Shown here: positions 1 to 7,805 of the stretch, piece by piece | Layout: each line of letters starts with the position of its first letter | Numbering within the stretch: position 1 is the stretch's first letter | Source of the DNA: an uncultured Lachnospiraceae bacterium | GTDB taxonomy: Bacteria; Bacillota; Clostridia; Lachnospirales; Lachnospiraceae | Direction of reading: 5' to 3' | NCBI GenBank assembly: GCA_947653315.1 | Contig: CANTGP010000010.1 | Location: 1 to 17,716 of the forward strand | Length of the DNA stretch: 17,716 bases | Notes under the pieces: generated by a model | What the model was told of the DNA's origin: nothing | What the model saw: only the letters and a program-made list of their open reading frames with translations | Databases searched by the model: none | Program-made: the position numbers and the translations under genes

Positions 1-542
1 TGGAAAATATGCAGTTCGCCTGCTCCGTCAATCCGTGCCGCCTCCAAAAGCGCCTTGGAAAGCGTCGCCTGCACGTACTGCCTTAGGAAAAATACCGTAC
101 CCGGAGACGCGATGGCAGGAAGAATCAACGGAAGATAAGAATCCACCATGTGCAGCTTTTGGCAGAGGTTATAAAATCCGATGAGGCTTAACTGCGCCGG
201 AATCATCATAAAGACTACGATGATTTTAAACAGCCACTTATTCCCCTTAAAACGGTAAACCGCCATGGCATATGCCGTTATTGACGAAAAATATGCCGTC
301 AGTATGGTTGCCGGAACGGCAACGATGATGCTGTTGCCGAATCCTTTAAACAGGTTGACATAGGCAAACAATGCCTCCCAGTTATCCTTCAGATGGCTGC
401 TGGGTATCAGGGTAAAGGAATGGGTGATTTCCACGCCGCTTCTTGTGGCATTTACAACCATCAGCAGAAACGGAAGGAGGCACATTGCCGCAAGTACGGA
501 CAGACATACATACAAAACTCCTCTTTTTATCTTTACCGCCAT
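1..542 (-). CDS. Carbohydrate ABC transporter permease, MalG-like (partial, C-terminus beyond the window)
   Basis: Inner-membrane subunit of a sugar ABC importer. The frame is open from ATG at 542 to the left edge, giving 180 residues. It begins with a short basic segment (MAVKIKRG) and a first membrane helix (LSVLAAMCLLPFLLMVV), followed by further hydrophobic segments. The cytoplasmic EAA loop that contacts the ATPase, EAARIDGAGELHIF, falls at the window edge, so roughly the last third is missing compared with a usual length near 275-280. The stop of the upstream permease lies one base before this start, and a GGGAGGATG ribosome-binding site sits inside that gene's last codons, so the two are translationally coupled. 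The EAA loop and position after a MalF-type permease make the family assignment secure. Substrate is inferred only from context as a beta-gluco-oligosaccharide. Confidence 0.95.
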   Translation of the reverse strand, partial: MAVKIKRGVLYVCLSVLAAMCLLPFLLMVVNATRSGVEITHSFTLIPSSHLKDNWEALFAYVNLFKGFGNSIIVAVPATILTAYFSSITAYAMAVYRFKGNKWLFKIIVVFMMIPAQLSLIGFYNLCQKLHMVDSYLPLILPAIASPGTVFFLRQYVQATLSKALLEAARIDGAGELHIF

Positions 543-543
543 A

Positions 544-1467
544 TTAGTCATCCTCCCTTCCCAATGTCTTAAACTGGATAACCGAAACAATCAAAATGAT
601 GAAAAACAGGGTGTACGCAATCGCCGAAGCATAGCCTACCTGATGCGTCTCAAACCCGAATTTATACAGGTACATAACCACCGTTTGGAGGCTTCCCGAC
701 GGCTCCCCTGCCGTCCCCGGCGCATTACCGTTCATAAGGAAAGGAAGGTCAAAGAGCTGAAGCCCGCCGATTAAGGAAGTCACGAATACATATAACATAA
801 TCGGCCTTAACAGCGGCAGCGTTATTTTGGCAAATACTCTCCACCTTCCTGCCCCGTCGATGGCCGCCGCTTCAAAATAATCTTTCGGAATACCCTGTAC
901 CCCTGCCATTAAGACGATGAAGGAATTGCCAAACCACATCCATGCGCCAATCACGGATATCACATAGGGCGCCGTCGAGGTGGAACCCAGCCAGTTTACC
1001 TGCTGCTGTGTGATGCCAAGCGCCATCAAAAGCTGGTTGAAGCTGCCGTACTTCCAATCCAGCAGGGTTTTAAATAAAAATGCCACGGAAGTCGCCGCAA
1101 TCAGGTTCGGCAGATAATACACGGCGCGGAAAACGGCAAGTCCCCGTATTTTATACTTAATGTCGCTGAAAATCACCGTAAGCAAAAATGCCATTCCCAA
1201 CTGGAGCACGATGTTGACGCCCCATATCTTAATCGTATTCCAAAGATCCCTCCAGAAAAATTTATCCTTTACAACCCTTACATAATTATCAATTCCTGCA
1301 AAAACCGCATCCCCATACCCTTTATAATTCGTAAAACTCAGATATAACGTCCGCAATACCGGATAAACGCTGAATATTAAGAAAACCGTTATAAAGGGCA
1401 GCACAAACAAATACCCCATGCGGTTAATATCCCTTTTCTTTGCTTTACCTGCGCCTGTATTTGCCAT
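544..1467 (-). CDS. Carbohydrate ABC transporter permease, MalF/UgpA-like
   Basis: First membrane subunit of the sugar importer, 307 residues from ATG at 1467. After a basic N-terminus (MANTGAGKAKKRD) it has about six hydrophobic segments, starting with one near residues 17-37 (GYLFVLPFITVFLIFSVYP). It carries the EAA coupling motif near residues 199-218 (EAAAIDGAGRWRVFAKITLP), which docks on the ATPase. A GTG four codons upstream at 1479 is also open, but it lies one base after the AAAGGAG ribosome-binding site, which is too close. The ATG has a longish 13-base spacer and the more typical N-terminus. The gene lies 83 bases after the binding-protein stop, separated from it by a hairpin, and 1 base before the second permease. 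Family is sure; sugar specificity is not visible. Confidence 0.95.
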   Translation of the reverse strand: MANTGAGKAKKRDINRMGYLFVLPFITVFLIFSVYPVLRTLYLSFTNYKGYGDAVFAGIDNYVRVVKDKFFWRDLWNTIKIWGVNIVLQLGMAFLLTVIFSDIKYKIRGLAVFRAVYYLPNLIAATSVAFLFKTLLDWKYGSFNQLLMALGITQQQVNWLGSTSTAPYVISVIGAWMWFGNSFIVLMAGVQGIPKDYFEAAAIDGAGRWRVFAKITLPLLRPIMLYVFVTSLIGGLQLFDLPFLMNGNAPGTAGEPSGSLQTVVMYLYKFGFETHQVGYASAIAYTLFFIILIVSVIQFKTLGREDD

Positions 1468-1513
1468 GATTCCAACCACTCTCCTTTCCCTTTTCCCCGT
1501 TCCTTATGGCAAA

Positions 1514-1535
1514 GGGGCAGCCTGCCCGCTGCCCC
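1514..1535 (-). other. Intercistronic hairpin between binding protein and permeases
   Basis: GGGGCAGC (1514-1521) and GCTGCCCC (1528-1535) form a perfect 8-bp stem with a 6-base loop, 15 bases after the binding-protein stop. No T-run follows on the minus strand, so it is unlikely to be a full terminator. In many sugar-uptake operons such a structure protects the upstream mRNA or attenuates transcription, so the binding protein is made in excess over the permeases. That role is inferred here. Confidence 0.6.
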
Positions 1536-1550
1536 GCCTTCTACGCTTCC

Positions 1551-2993
1551 TTATCGGTTCACCGTAATTTCCGGATAGGTAGATTCCACTACGTCATAGA
1601 ATTCGCTGATGGCTTCCTCTTTGGTCTTTTCCCCTGTCTTAATTGCCGTAATCGCACTTCCCCACGCATCGTTAATTACCTTATCGTACCTGGTTATTTT
1701 GGAATAATCGATTCCCTTTGCCTGCTCCAGCCAAAACGCATACAACTTCTGTCCGCCGTAAACTTCATTGGCGTCTTCCGCATGTGCTTCCAGTACCGGA
1801 ACCAAAGAAACGGTATCGCCTTCCGACGTTGCAATCCACCAGTTTGCCGTATCCTCATTTAAGGTACAGAATTTTAAGAAATCCCATGCCAAATCTTTTC
1901 TTTCGGACTGGGAGGAAATACCGATGAACGTGCCGCCGCCGAAACCATAAGCCGGTCCTGCGCATACGCCCCATTTCCCGGAAGTTTCCATCACGTTGTC
2001 CCTCATGGTGAGCACGCCCCAGGAAGGAAGGCCAAATGCAAATACTTCCGTCGTTTCCATGCCCGCCGTCGCTTCCGCAAACTGCTCGGCATTCCATACG
2101 TCTACGGAATCATCCGCATAGTTCTGGATATCCGCGGAAAGAATCGGTACCTCGCCCGCCATTGCCTGGTACCATGGCGTCGACCACTGGTTCGCATAGG
2201 CGGTCAGGTCGTCCTTGTATAAGGAAATGCAAAGGTCCATATAGTTATGCCTTCCCTGGTCCACATTCAGGGTGCCGTCGATGACCCAGGCGGAATCCCC
2301 GGAAAAGTAATTGATTTCCGCGTCGGATGCGAAGATACGGTAACCGGCATCCTTTAACGTCTGTGCCGTATTTAAAATCGTCGGATAATCCGCAAACAGC
2401 TTTCCGACCTCCTCCGGGTCGTCCGTTCCGAATACCGCAGTTGCAATATCACGCCTGTAATAAATTCCCGCCGGGGTAATCTGATAGGAAATGGCTCTTT
2501 GAATCCCGTCCGCGTCCTGTCCCACTTCCCAAACATAATCCACAATCTGGTCCGCATAATCCTGCGCATTGTACGGTGCCTGGTTCAAATCCTCAAAATA
2601 ACCCGCATCGTAAAAATCCTCCAACATCTGCGGCTCTCCCACGATGATATCCGGTTCCTTCTGTCCGCCGTTTAACGCCGTCTGTACTTTTGTCACATAG
2701 TTTGCCGGCTCAATCACTACCGTTTCGATTACGACGTCCGGATTCTTTTCCATATAATAATCTGCAAATGTCTCCAAATCCTTTGCCAGCGTCCAAACTA
2801 CCAATTTGTTACCGCCTGCTGCCTGCGTGTCGGCCGCTTCCCCCGTCTGTTCTTCCGTCTGCGTTACGCTTTCCGAAGATGAAGGCTCTGAAGATGCGCT
2901 TGTACCTGCCGACTGTCCGTTTCCTCCACATGCTGCCAGTCCAAGCACCATGGCCCCGGCAAGCAATACCGACATAAGTTTTTTCCGTTTCAT
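1551..2993 (-). CDS. Extracellular sugar-binding lipoprotein (ABC importer solute-binding protein, family 1)
   Basis: Captures an oligosaccharide outside the membrane and delivers it to the two permeases encoded next. The 480-residue product starts with a lipoprotein signal: basic MKRKK, a hydrophobic core, then lipobox LAAC with the lipidated Cys at residue 22. A Ser/Thr/Glu-rich linker runs to about residue 60 and tethers the domain. The mature part begins near KLVVWTLAKD, the usual first strand of this fold, and is rich in Trp and Tyr (for example NQWSTPWYQ and NWWIATSEGD), as expected for sugar stacking. Length is normal for the family. Start choice is clear: AAAGGAGG lies 8 bases before ATG 2993. 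The gene has its own promoter (3129-3157) and an activator-type box shared with the chemoreceptor operon, which ties it to the phosphorylases. The actual ligand is unproven. Confidence 0.95.
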   Translation of the reverse strand: MKRKKLMSVLLAGAMVLGLAACGGNGQSAGTSASSEPSSSESVTQTEEQTGEAADTQAAGGNKLVVWTLAKDLETFADYYMEKNPDVVIETVVIEPANYVTKVQTALNGGQKEPDIIVGEPQMLEDFYDAGYFEDLNQAPYNAQDYADQIVDYVWEVGQDADGIQRAISYQITPAGIYYRRDIATAVFGTDDPEEVGKLFADYPTILNTAQTLKDAGYRIFASDAEINYFSGDSAWVIDGTLNVDQGRHNYMDLCISLYKDDLTAYANQWSTPWYQAMAGEVPILSADIQNYADDSVDVWNAEQFAEATAGMETTEVFAFGLPSWGVLTMRDNVMETSGKWGVCAGPAYGFGGGTFIGISSQSERKDLAWDFLKFCTLNEDTANWWIATSEGDTVSLVPVLEAHAEDANEVYGGQKLYAFWLEQAKGIDYSKITRYDKVINDAWGSAITAIKTGEKTKEEAISEFYDVVESTYPEITVNR

Positions 2994-3024
2994 AAATAAA
3001 TCCTCCTTTTTTGTTTGAACCCGT

Positions 3025-3038
3025 TTTCAGCGTTTCCA
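3025..3038 (-). promoter_or_regulatory. cre-like site (possible CcpA operator) in the binding-protein leader
   Basis: On the minus strand TGGAAACGCTGAAA matches the catabolite-response consensus TGWAARCGYTWNCW at 11 of 14 positions, including the central ACGCT. It lies roughly 85 bases downstream of the predicted transcription start, where CcpA would act as a roadblock in the presence of preferred sugars. Short degenerate sites arise by chance, so this is tentative. Confidence 0.35.
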
Positions 3039-3076
3039 TCCTTTTCCGGGTCTTTCCGGATTTTCCCGGATTTCCG
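3033..3076 (-). repeat. Near-10-bp periodic GGAAA repeats in the binding-protein leader
   Basis: On the plus strand TTTCC elements recur with their C pairs at about 3036, 3046, 3056, 3066 and 3074, an almost exact 10-bp period. In the mRNA this gives a ladder of CCGGAAA units inside the long 5' leader. Adjacent CCGG cores can pair with each other to form alternative 5-bp hairpins such as TCCGG-N6-CCGGA. Function unknown. Confidence 0.5.
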
Positions 3077-3128
3077 TTTTACCAACATTTCTTTTCATCA
3101 GCTTCTTTTATTGTCTGTTGATAATTTG

Positions 3129-3157
3129 ATTATAGGTATTTTGACATTTGGATAAAA
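3129..3157 (-). promoter_or_regulatory. Promoter of the binding-protein/permease operon
   Basis: A perfect -10 TATAAT lies at 3134-3129, with a weak -35 TTTTAT at 3157-3152 and a 17-bp spacer. The predicted start near 3122 gives a leader of about 128 bases. The poor -35 suggests dependence on an activator. The same arrangement, TTTTAC-N17-TAGAAT, precedes the chemoreceptor gene. Confidence 0.6.
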
Positions 3158-3161
3158 TGTC
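3143..3161. promoter_or_regulatory. Inverted repeat overlapping the -35 of the binding-protein promoter
   Basis: GACATTT (3143-3149) and AAATGTC (3155-3161) are a perfect 7-bp inverted repeat around a 5-base centre. The dyad covers the -35 and part of the spacer, a place where a dimeric repressor would block RNA polymerase. The chemoreceptor promoter lacks this sequence, so it would be specific to the transport operon. No cognate regulator is encoded nearby. Confidence 0.4.
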
Positions 3162-3185
3162 TCAAATTTTACAAAGGTATCATTT
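3158..3185 (-). promoter_or_regulatory. Activator-type direct-repeat box upstream of the binding-protein promoter
   Basis: On the minus strand AAATGATACC (3185-3176) matches AAAAGATACC of the chemoreceptor promoter at 9 of 10 bases. It ends exactly 41 bp before the -10, as the distal copy does there. Eighteen bases downstream, GAGACA (3163-3158) is a degenerate second half-site (4 of 6 against GATACC), directly abutting the -35. The box begins only a few bases after the GH30 stop codon. The binding protein is unknown. Confidence 0.55.
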
Positions 3186-3187
3186 TT

Positions 3188-4540
3188 TTAGTAGCAGATT
3201 GTATGAATGGAATGGGGCGCCAGCACCGTCTCCATTCCACACCCTGCCTCCCTTACCGTCACGGGAACTTCCTTTTCCGTCTTATTCAACAAAACAAGCG
3301 TCTTCTCCCCGTCCGGATTCCGGAAAGCCGTTGCTTCCACCGCATCGCTGTAACGGGTTGTCCCGATTTTAACCGCCCCCGGCGCGATATAACGGCTGAA
3401 GTGGCCGATGTAATAGTACATCAGGCGTTTTTCGTAAGCGTCGTTTTCCGTATTGCACAGGATAGGGGCGGCACAGAAATTGCCCACATGGTTCGGTCCC
3501 CCCTTTTGGTCCAAAAACAGGTTCCAGTCAAGGGAAGCGCTGATGCCCGCATTCAGGTTTCCCATGATGTCATGGGCATACATTTCCGCCCGTTCCACCT
3601 CTCCCGCATCCGCAAAGCGCGAATATTCCACACATCCTTCCGTAAAAAACACCTCTTTGCCCGGATACATCTTCCGAATGATGGAAGCGGACTCAAAGTG
3701 ATCCCCGGTATACCAGTGGACGGCTGCGCCTTTTACATACCTCTCCGCCCCTTTTTGGACCTCCATCCCTTCCATAACCTCACGGAAACGCAGGACGGCT
3801 TCTTCCTTGTTATGGTCCCAGACAAAAATCCCCACATCCGAAAGCCCCGCCTTCTCCAGTGCCGGTCCCAGGTGTTCCCGCACAAAGGCCGCTTCCTCCT
3901 CCGAAGTATAAATGCACGAATCCCAGGTTTGTACCGCCATGGGTTCATTCTGCACCGTCAGGAAACTAACCGGTATACCGGCTTCCCGGTATGCTTTTAT
4001 GAATTTTACGAAATACTCCGCCCAAACCGGATAATATTCCGGCTTTAATTTTCCCCCATGGTTCATTTCCCCGTTTGTTTTCATAAACGCCGGCGGCGAC
4101 CAGGGGGAAACCAAAAACCCCATAGGTTCCCCGCATTCCTCCTGCGCGTCTTTGATTAACGGAATGATTTCCTTAAAATCACGGGCAACGGAAAATGTCC
4201 CAAGTTCCCTGTCCCCGTCTTCCACATAAGCGTAATTCCCAAGGGAAAAATCACAACTGTTCATGGTAATCCGCCCCAGCCGGTAGCGGAGCCCCTCTTT
4301 TCCGAAATATGCCCCGATGAGTTCTTTCTTCTTTCCCGCGCCCATTCCGGCATAATTATGCGCCGCGCTTTCCGTAAACGCCCCGCCAAATCCCCGGAAT
4401 GTCTGATAGCTGACTTCGGGGTATACATTGACCACATGCATACAGTCCTGCACCGGAACCCTCTCATGCCATGACGCCTCCCAATATTTTCCCGCACGGT
4501 AATCCGTCACGATTTCTTTCATCTTTCCCGCTTTTTCCAT
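3188..4540 (-). CDS. Cytoplasmic GH30-family beta-glycosidase (beta-1,6-glucanase/glucosylceramidase-like)
   Basis: Retaining beta-glycosidase of family GH30, 450 residues from ATG 4540. Family marks are the fold-entry motif FRGFGGAFTESA near residue 50, SPWSPPAFMKTN near 145-156, the acid/base Glu199 in TVQNEP, the nucleophile Glu301 in FFTEGC, and WNLFLDQKGGPNHVGNF near 339-355. A C-terminal beta-domain (LVLLNKTEKEVPVTV) completes the usual GH30 core. There is no signal peptide, so it works inside the cell on imported sugars, unlike the secreted or lysosomal relatives. An upstream ATG at 4567 is open but has a poor ribosome-binding site, whereas AAAGGGG lies 6 bases before ATG 4540. It follows the long phosphorylase by 47 bases. 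Known GH30 activities include beta-1,6-glucanase, beta-glucosidase and beta-xylosidase. Beside two glucan phosphorylases I favour cleavage of beta-1,6 branches, which is inference. Confidence 0.9.
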   Translation of the reverse strand: MEKAGKMKEIVTDYRAGKYWEASWHERVPVQDCMHVVNVYPEVSYQTFRGFGGAFTESAAHNYAGMGAGKKKELIGAYFGKEGLRYRLGRITMNSCDFSLGNYAYVEDGDRELGTFSVARDFKEIIPLIKDAQEECGEPMGFLVSPWSPPAFMKTNGEMNHGGKLKPEYYPVWAEYFVKFIKAYREAGIPVSFLTVQNEPMAVQTWDSCIYTSEEEAAFVREHLGPALEKAGLSDVGIFVWDHNKEEAVLRFREVMEGMEVQKGAERYVKGAAVHWYTGDHFESASIIRKMYPGKEVFFTEGCVEYSRFADAGEVERAEMYAHDIMGNLNAGISASLDWNLFLDQKGGPNHVGNFCAAPILCNTENDAYEKRLMYYYIGHFSRYIAPGAVKIGTTRYSDAVEATAFRNPDGEKTLVLLNKTEKEVPVTVREAGCGMETVLAPHSIHTICY

Positions 4541-4587
4541 GGAGCACCCCTTTCTTCTTTCATTCATTACCTGATTCGTTAACTGCC

Positions 4588-7500
4588 TTAACCTAGCAGG
4601 ATTTCAATCCGTTCCACATGTCCTGCGCGAACGTCTTCCGCAGTCCTTCCTGCGGCATACCCGGCCGCCACATCCACTTCATTCCCGTTCTTATAGATAA
4701 AATGCATCCCCTTTACCGCATACCTGCCCGGTATGTAATCCTTCTTTTCCTCCATCCGGTATTCCACGGCAACGCTCCCAAGCAGTGTGGCGCCCACCGT
4801 TTTGTCCTCCGGCACCAAATATTCCGGAATGGCAGGAGCCGGGGCGAAAACAAGTTCGCCGTCCTTTACGGTAAATACCTTCCTTCCGAACATCATGAGC
4901 TTCCACATGCTGATAAATTCAATGGTGGAACCGGAGAGCCTTGCCACAAACCCTTTTCCGTGAATCTTTTCATCCGGGTTTTTGCTGCTCGCGATAAAGG
5001 AAGAATTCTCATAAACACTCCTTCCGTAAACTTCCGGGTCAAGAAAAGGAACCGCCGCTTTATGGAAATCGTCAAAAAATTCCTCATACATGCCGCTTCT
5101 TAACAGTTCCAGCAGATACTTATACTCCATATGCAGCCAAACCGATTCATTCTCCAGCCAGCCCGGCGTAAAGGCCCGCGCCCTGCCAAGCTCATAGGAA
5201 GCATCTTCCAGAGAATCGTTCACCTTATACATGGACAGTTTCCGGTCATACAGACCGCTGTCTTTGACGTTCCGGTAAAGCTCCTTCTTCGTCTCCTTTG
5301 GCAGCTCCAGTTTTAAATACCGCACGGGGCCTTCCAAAAATGCCGGAATCCGTTTTACCTCAAACCGCAGCGGGCGGATGCCGTCCGTTTTCTTTTCATA
5401 TTCCGGCACTTCATAGGAAAAATACGTAGGGCAGATGCTTCCGCCAAGCCTGCATGCTTTTTCGATCCCATGCTCCACCACGGATTTCCATTCCCGCAAA
5501 ACCGCCGCGAGCTGCGCACTCCGGTAGACCGTCTTCTTTCCCGAAATACCCGCAAACGTTTTATCCCGGTACAATTCCTTCACGTCATTGATGCGGTTCC
5601 AAAACGAAAGCACTTCCCCCTCTCCCGTCAGGTTTTCTTTTTCCAGCCGTACCACTAACTGCAGTCCGTCAACCAAACTGCCCAGTTCTTCCGTCACTGC
5701 CACGTCTTCGGGATACCTTTCCAAAGCGGAAACCGTATAATCCAGCATTCTCGCCAATTCATAGGTTTCTGCCATGGAAGAACCGAACAATCCCGGCAGT
5801 CCGTTTAACGCATCGTACCATCCCGGCTTTCCTCCCTCCATTTCGATTCCCATCCCGTAGGCATCCAATGCCGCAAACTTCGTGGCGCACAATAACAGCA
5901 GTTTTTCCATCAGGGTCACATGCACCGCTTCCCCTTCCCCGAATGCCGCGCGTACCAGCTTTTCTTCCGGATTCCGCCTGCTGCCTTCATCCAGCGCATG
6001 GTACTGGCGCAGTCCGCCCGCAGTCTCCGCATAACGTTTTTCCCGGCGGTTAATATTAATACTGGAAAGGAAATAGGTATACTCCTCCTCATAAAGCATT
6101 TCCTTTTCCTTTTCCGGATGGATTTCCAGATAATCTTCAATCAAATCCAAATTATAGGTCCAATGGTCGCTCCAATAACCCTCCCCGAAATTACCGTTTA
6201 CCATACCGTCCGAAAAATCAATGATTTGGTAAAAAAGGGATTCTTCCCATGTACCGAGCGCCGCATCCAGTTTTGCCCACAGCGCACCCGGCGTAAACGG
6301 GGACGACACAAATTCCGCCAGTTCCTTTTTTGCTTCCCCTTCCACATCCCGCAAAAGCGCCTGCGCCTTCTCCCCGTCCAGCCGGTAAGTCAGCTTCTCC
6401 ACGCCCAGCGGATTATAACCGTCCAACTGGATCAGGCTGTAAAATTCCCTGATGTTTTCCCTGCCCACAAACGGCGCAAAAAACGTATCGCAGCGGCGGT
6501 TTTGGTTTACGTCGCGGAAGTTGCCGTTTCCCTGGGAGAAAAATTCCGGCAGCATGGAAAAATAATTGTAATCCCTCTCCAAATCCCCGTGCTTGCGCGA
6601 GAATACATAATACAGCTTATTGTTTCCGAGCGGAACCGGATAACCGCCCCGCAGCACATTGTCCATGTAGGTATATTCACAGTACCGGTCAAAGCTCTCC
6701 GAAGCCGTTTTGGTCGCTATCCCGCTGCAAAGTCCGTCCATCAGGCATTCCGCTTCCTCCCGTTTTTCCTCGAAATAAGCCCCGTCCCGCTTTTCTTCCA
6801 AAAATTTGCGGATTTGTCCTTTTTCCCCGACCTGCCCGATGACTTCGTACAGCGTAAGCGTCCCGCCCGCATCCAAATCCCTGCGCGCCCCGTAAAAACT
6901 GCAGGGCAGGCGGTTCATCGTAATCTGCTTTTCGCCGTACACACCGTCAAGCCCGCTCTCCGCAAACCGGACCGCCTTTTGCAGCGAACAATCATACGCA
7001 AAAATAACTTCCGCATCCACCACCGGCTTTAATAAAACGCCGTCCTCCAAACAGGCGAAGGAGAAATTTCCGCCCTCTATCCCATGCACCGCCGCACTGT
7101 CGTCCATGCTCGCGCGCACACGGAAAAACGGGACATGTTCCTCCAAATCCTCCACCTGCATCCATGCTTTTGCCGTTTGGGTCATATTCTTGATACTGTC
7201 GGCATCCACACCGTAAGGAACCAGCGCCGGCATACCGTCCAAAATTTCCAGCGAAATAGTCTTTGCGTCCTCATTGGTTACCGTTACCTTACGGACAAGC
7301 GCCCCCACTTTTTCTCCCGGCAGGGTAAAATAATCCACCTGTACGGACAGTTTTTCACTTTCCGGTTTTTCCCGTACCGTAAGACTGTTTTTACCGATTT
7401 CCATTTCCTGCGCCGCGCTTTCCTCCGAAAAGCACTCCAGGTACTTCCCGTCTTTCCTAAGGAATGTGCGGAACCCTGTCCGCTTCACGTTTTGGTACGC

Positions 7501-7695
7501 TTTATGCGCCGGTTCAAATTCCATGATTGCGTGGTCTTTGTTCTCCACGCCGAAGCTGGCAACGCACTGCCCGCGGTTTACATAATAACACCAAATGGGA
7601 ATTCCGTGGATACCCGCAATCCCCGGCAGGAAACTGGCAAATTCCGACTTCCTTCCGTAATCTTCCATGATAAATTTCTGCTGTCTCCAATCCAT
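4588..7695 (-). CDS. Long beta-oligoglucan phosphorylase (GH94/GH149/GH161 group, GH161- or SOGP-like)
   Basis: Predicted cytoplasmic inverting phosphorylase that shortens beta-gluco-oligosaccharides with phosphate, releasing glucose 1-phosphate. It has 1035 residues, much longer than disaccharide-type GH94 enzymes and in the range of oligoglucan phosphorylases. An N-terminal beta-sandwich region occupies about residues 1-350. The alpha/alpha-barrel part has [14 protein letters not shown] (366-379), [27 protein letters not shown] (506-517), then [18 protein letters not shown] with the presumed general acid Asp628. [19 protein letters not shown] (843-861) and [11 protein letters not shown] (890-900) are the likely phosphate/barrel-closing motifs. 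The frame extends to 7809, but AAGAGG lies 6 bases before ATG 7695 and the extra stretch is a hairpin, so 7695 is chosen. From memory the motifs fit beta-1,3 (GH161) or beta-1,2 (SOGP) oligoglucan phosphorylases, and I cannot separate these by eye. Confidence 0.85.
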   Translation of the reverse strand: MDWRQQKFIMEDYGRKSEFASFLPGIAGIHGIPIWCYYVNRGQCVASFGVENKDHAIMEFEPAHKAYQNVKRTGFRTFLRKDGKYLECFSEESAAQEMEIGKNSLTVREKPESEKLSVQVDYFTLPGEKVGALVRKVTVTNEDAKTISLEILDGMPALVPYGVDADSIKNMTQTAKAWMQVEDLEEHVPFFRVRASMDDSAAVHGIEGGNFSFACLEDGVLLKPVVDAEVIFAYDCSLQKAVRFAESGLDGVYGEKQITMNRLPCSFYGARRDLDAGGTLTLYEVIGQVGEKGQIRKFLEEKRDGAYFEEKREEAECLMDGLCSGIATKTASESFDRYCEYTYMDNVLRGGYPVPLGNNKLYYVFSRKHGDLERDYNYFSMLPEFFSQGNGNFRDVNQNRRCDTFFAPFVGRENIREFYSLIQLDGYNPLGVEKLTYRLDGEKAQALLRDVEGEAKKELAEFVSSPFTPGALWAKLDAALGTWEESLFYQIIDFSDGMVNGNFGEGYWSDHWTYNLDLIEDYLEIHPEKEKEMLYEEEYTYFLSSININRREKRYAETAGGLRQYHALDEGSRRNPEEKLVRAAFGEGEAVHVTLMEKLLLLCATKFAALDAYGMGIEMEGGKPGWYDALNGLPGLFGSSMAETYELARMLDYTVSALERYPEDVAVTEELGSLVDGLQLVVRLEKENLTGEGEVLSFWNRINDVKELYRDKTFAGISGKKTVYRSAQLAAVLREWKSVVEHGIEKACRLGGSICPTYFSYEVPEYEKKTDGIRPLRFEVKRIPAFLEGPVRYLKLELPKETKKELYRNVKDSGLYDRKLSMYKVNDSLEDASYELGRARAFTPGWLENESVWLHMEYKYLLELLRSGMYEEFFDDFHKAAVPFLDPEVYGRSVYENSSFIASSKNPDEKIHGKGFVARLSGSTIEFISMWKLMMFGRKVFTVKDGELVFAPAPAIPEYLVPEDKTVGATLLGSVAVEYRMEEKKDYIPGRYAVKGMHFIYKNGNEVDVAAGYAAGRTAEDVRAGHVERIEILLG

Positions 7696-7701
7696 CGCTA
7701 A

Positions 7702-7707
7702 CCTCTT
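7702..7707 (-). promoter_or_regulatory. Ribosome-binding site fixing the start of the long phosphorylase
   Basis: AAGAGG on the minus strand sits 6 bases before ATG 7695. It decides against the upstream in-frame ATG at 7809, whose extra 38 residues are basic and Cys/Arg-rich and encode mainly a hairpin. Confidence 0.75.
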
Positions 7708-7709
7708 TT

Positions 7710-7755
7710 CCGCGCCGCCCTTTTCTGCATGCCTGCAGGGGCGGCGGCAGCGCGG
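7710..7755 (-). other. Strong GC hairpin immediately upstream of the long-phosphorylase ribosome-binding site
   Basis: Three stacked helices form one structure. CTGCA/TGCAG (7725-7729 with 7734-7738) closes a 4-base loop. CCGCCC (7715-7720) pairs with GGGCGG (7739-7744), and CCGCG (7710-7714) pairs with CGCGG (7751-7755) across a 6-base bulge. It ends 2 bases from the AAGAGG site and no T-run follows, so it is not a terminator. It may stabilise the downstream message, impede read-through, or control ribosome access. Confidence 0.65.
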
Positions 7756-7805
7756 AGCCGTCCTGCACATGGCATGATATGGTCTTATCTGCTTCTGATG
7801 CGTAT

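Noticed and set aside
3122..3187. Riboswitch or T-box in the region before the binding-protein gene
   Set aside because: No recognisable conserved core or anti-terminator/terminator pair. The segment is better explained by promoter elements.
3203..4048. Long plus-strand open frame of 281 codons opposite the GH30 gene
   Set aside because: It lies wholly antisense to a gene with catalytic motifs, has no ribosome-binding site, and reads as basic low-information sequence. It is a shadow frame.
5920..7032. Plus-strand open frame of 370 codons opposite the long phosphorylase
   Set aside because: It is antisense to a strongly supported family protein and rich in Arg, His, Phe and Pro, as expected for the reverse of GC-biased codons, with no recognisable domain.
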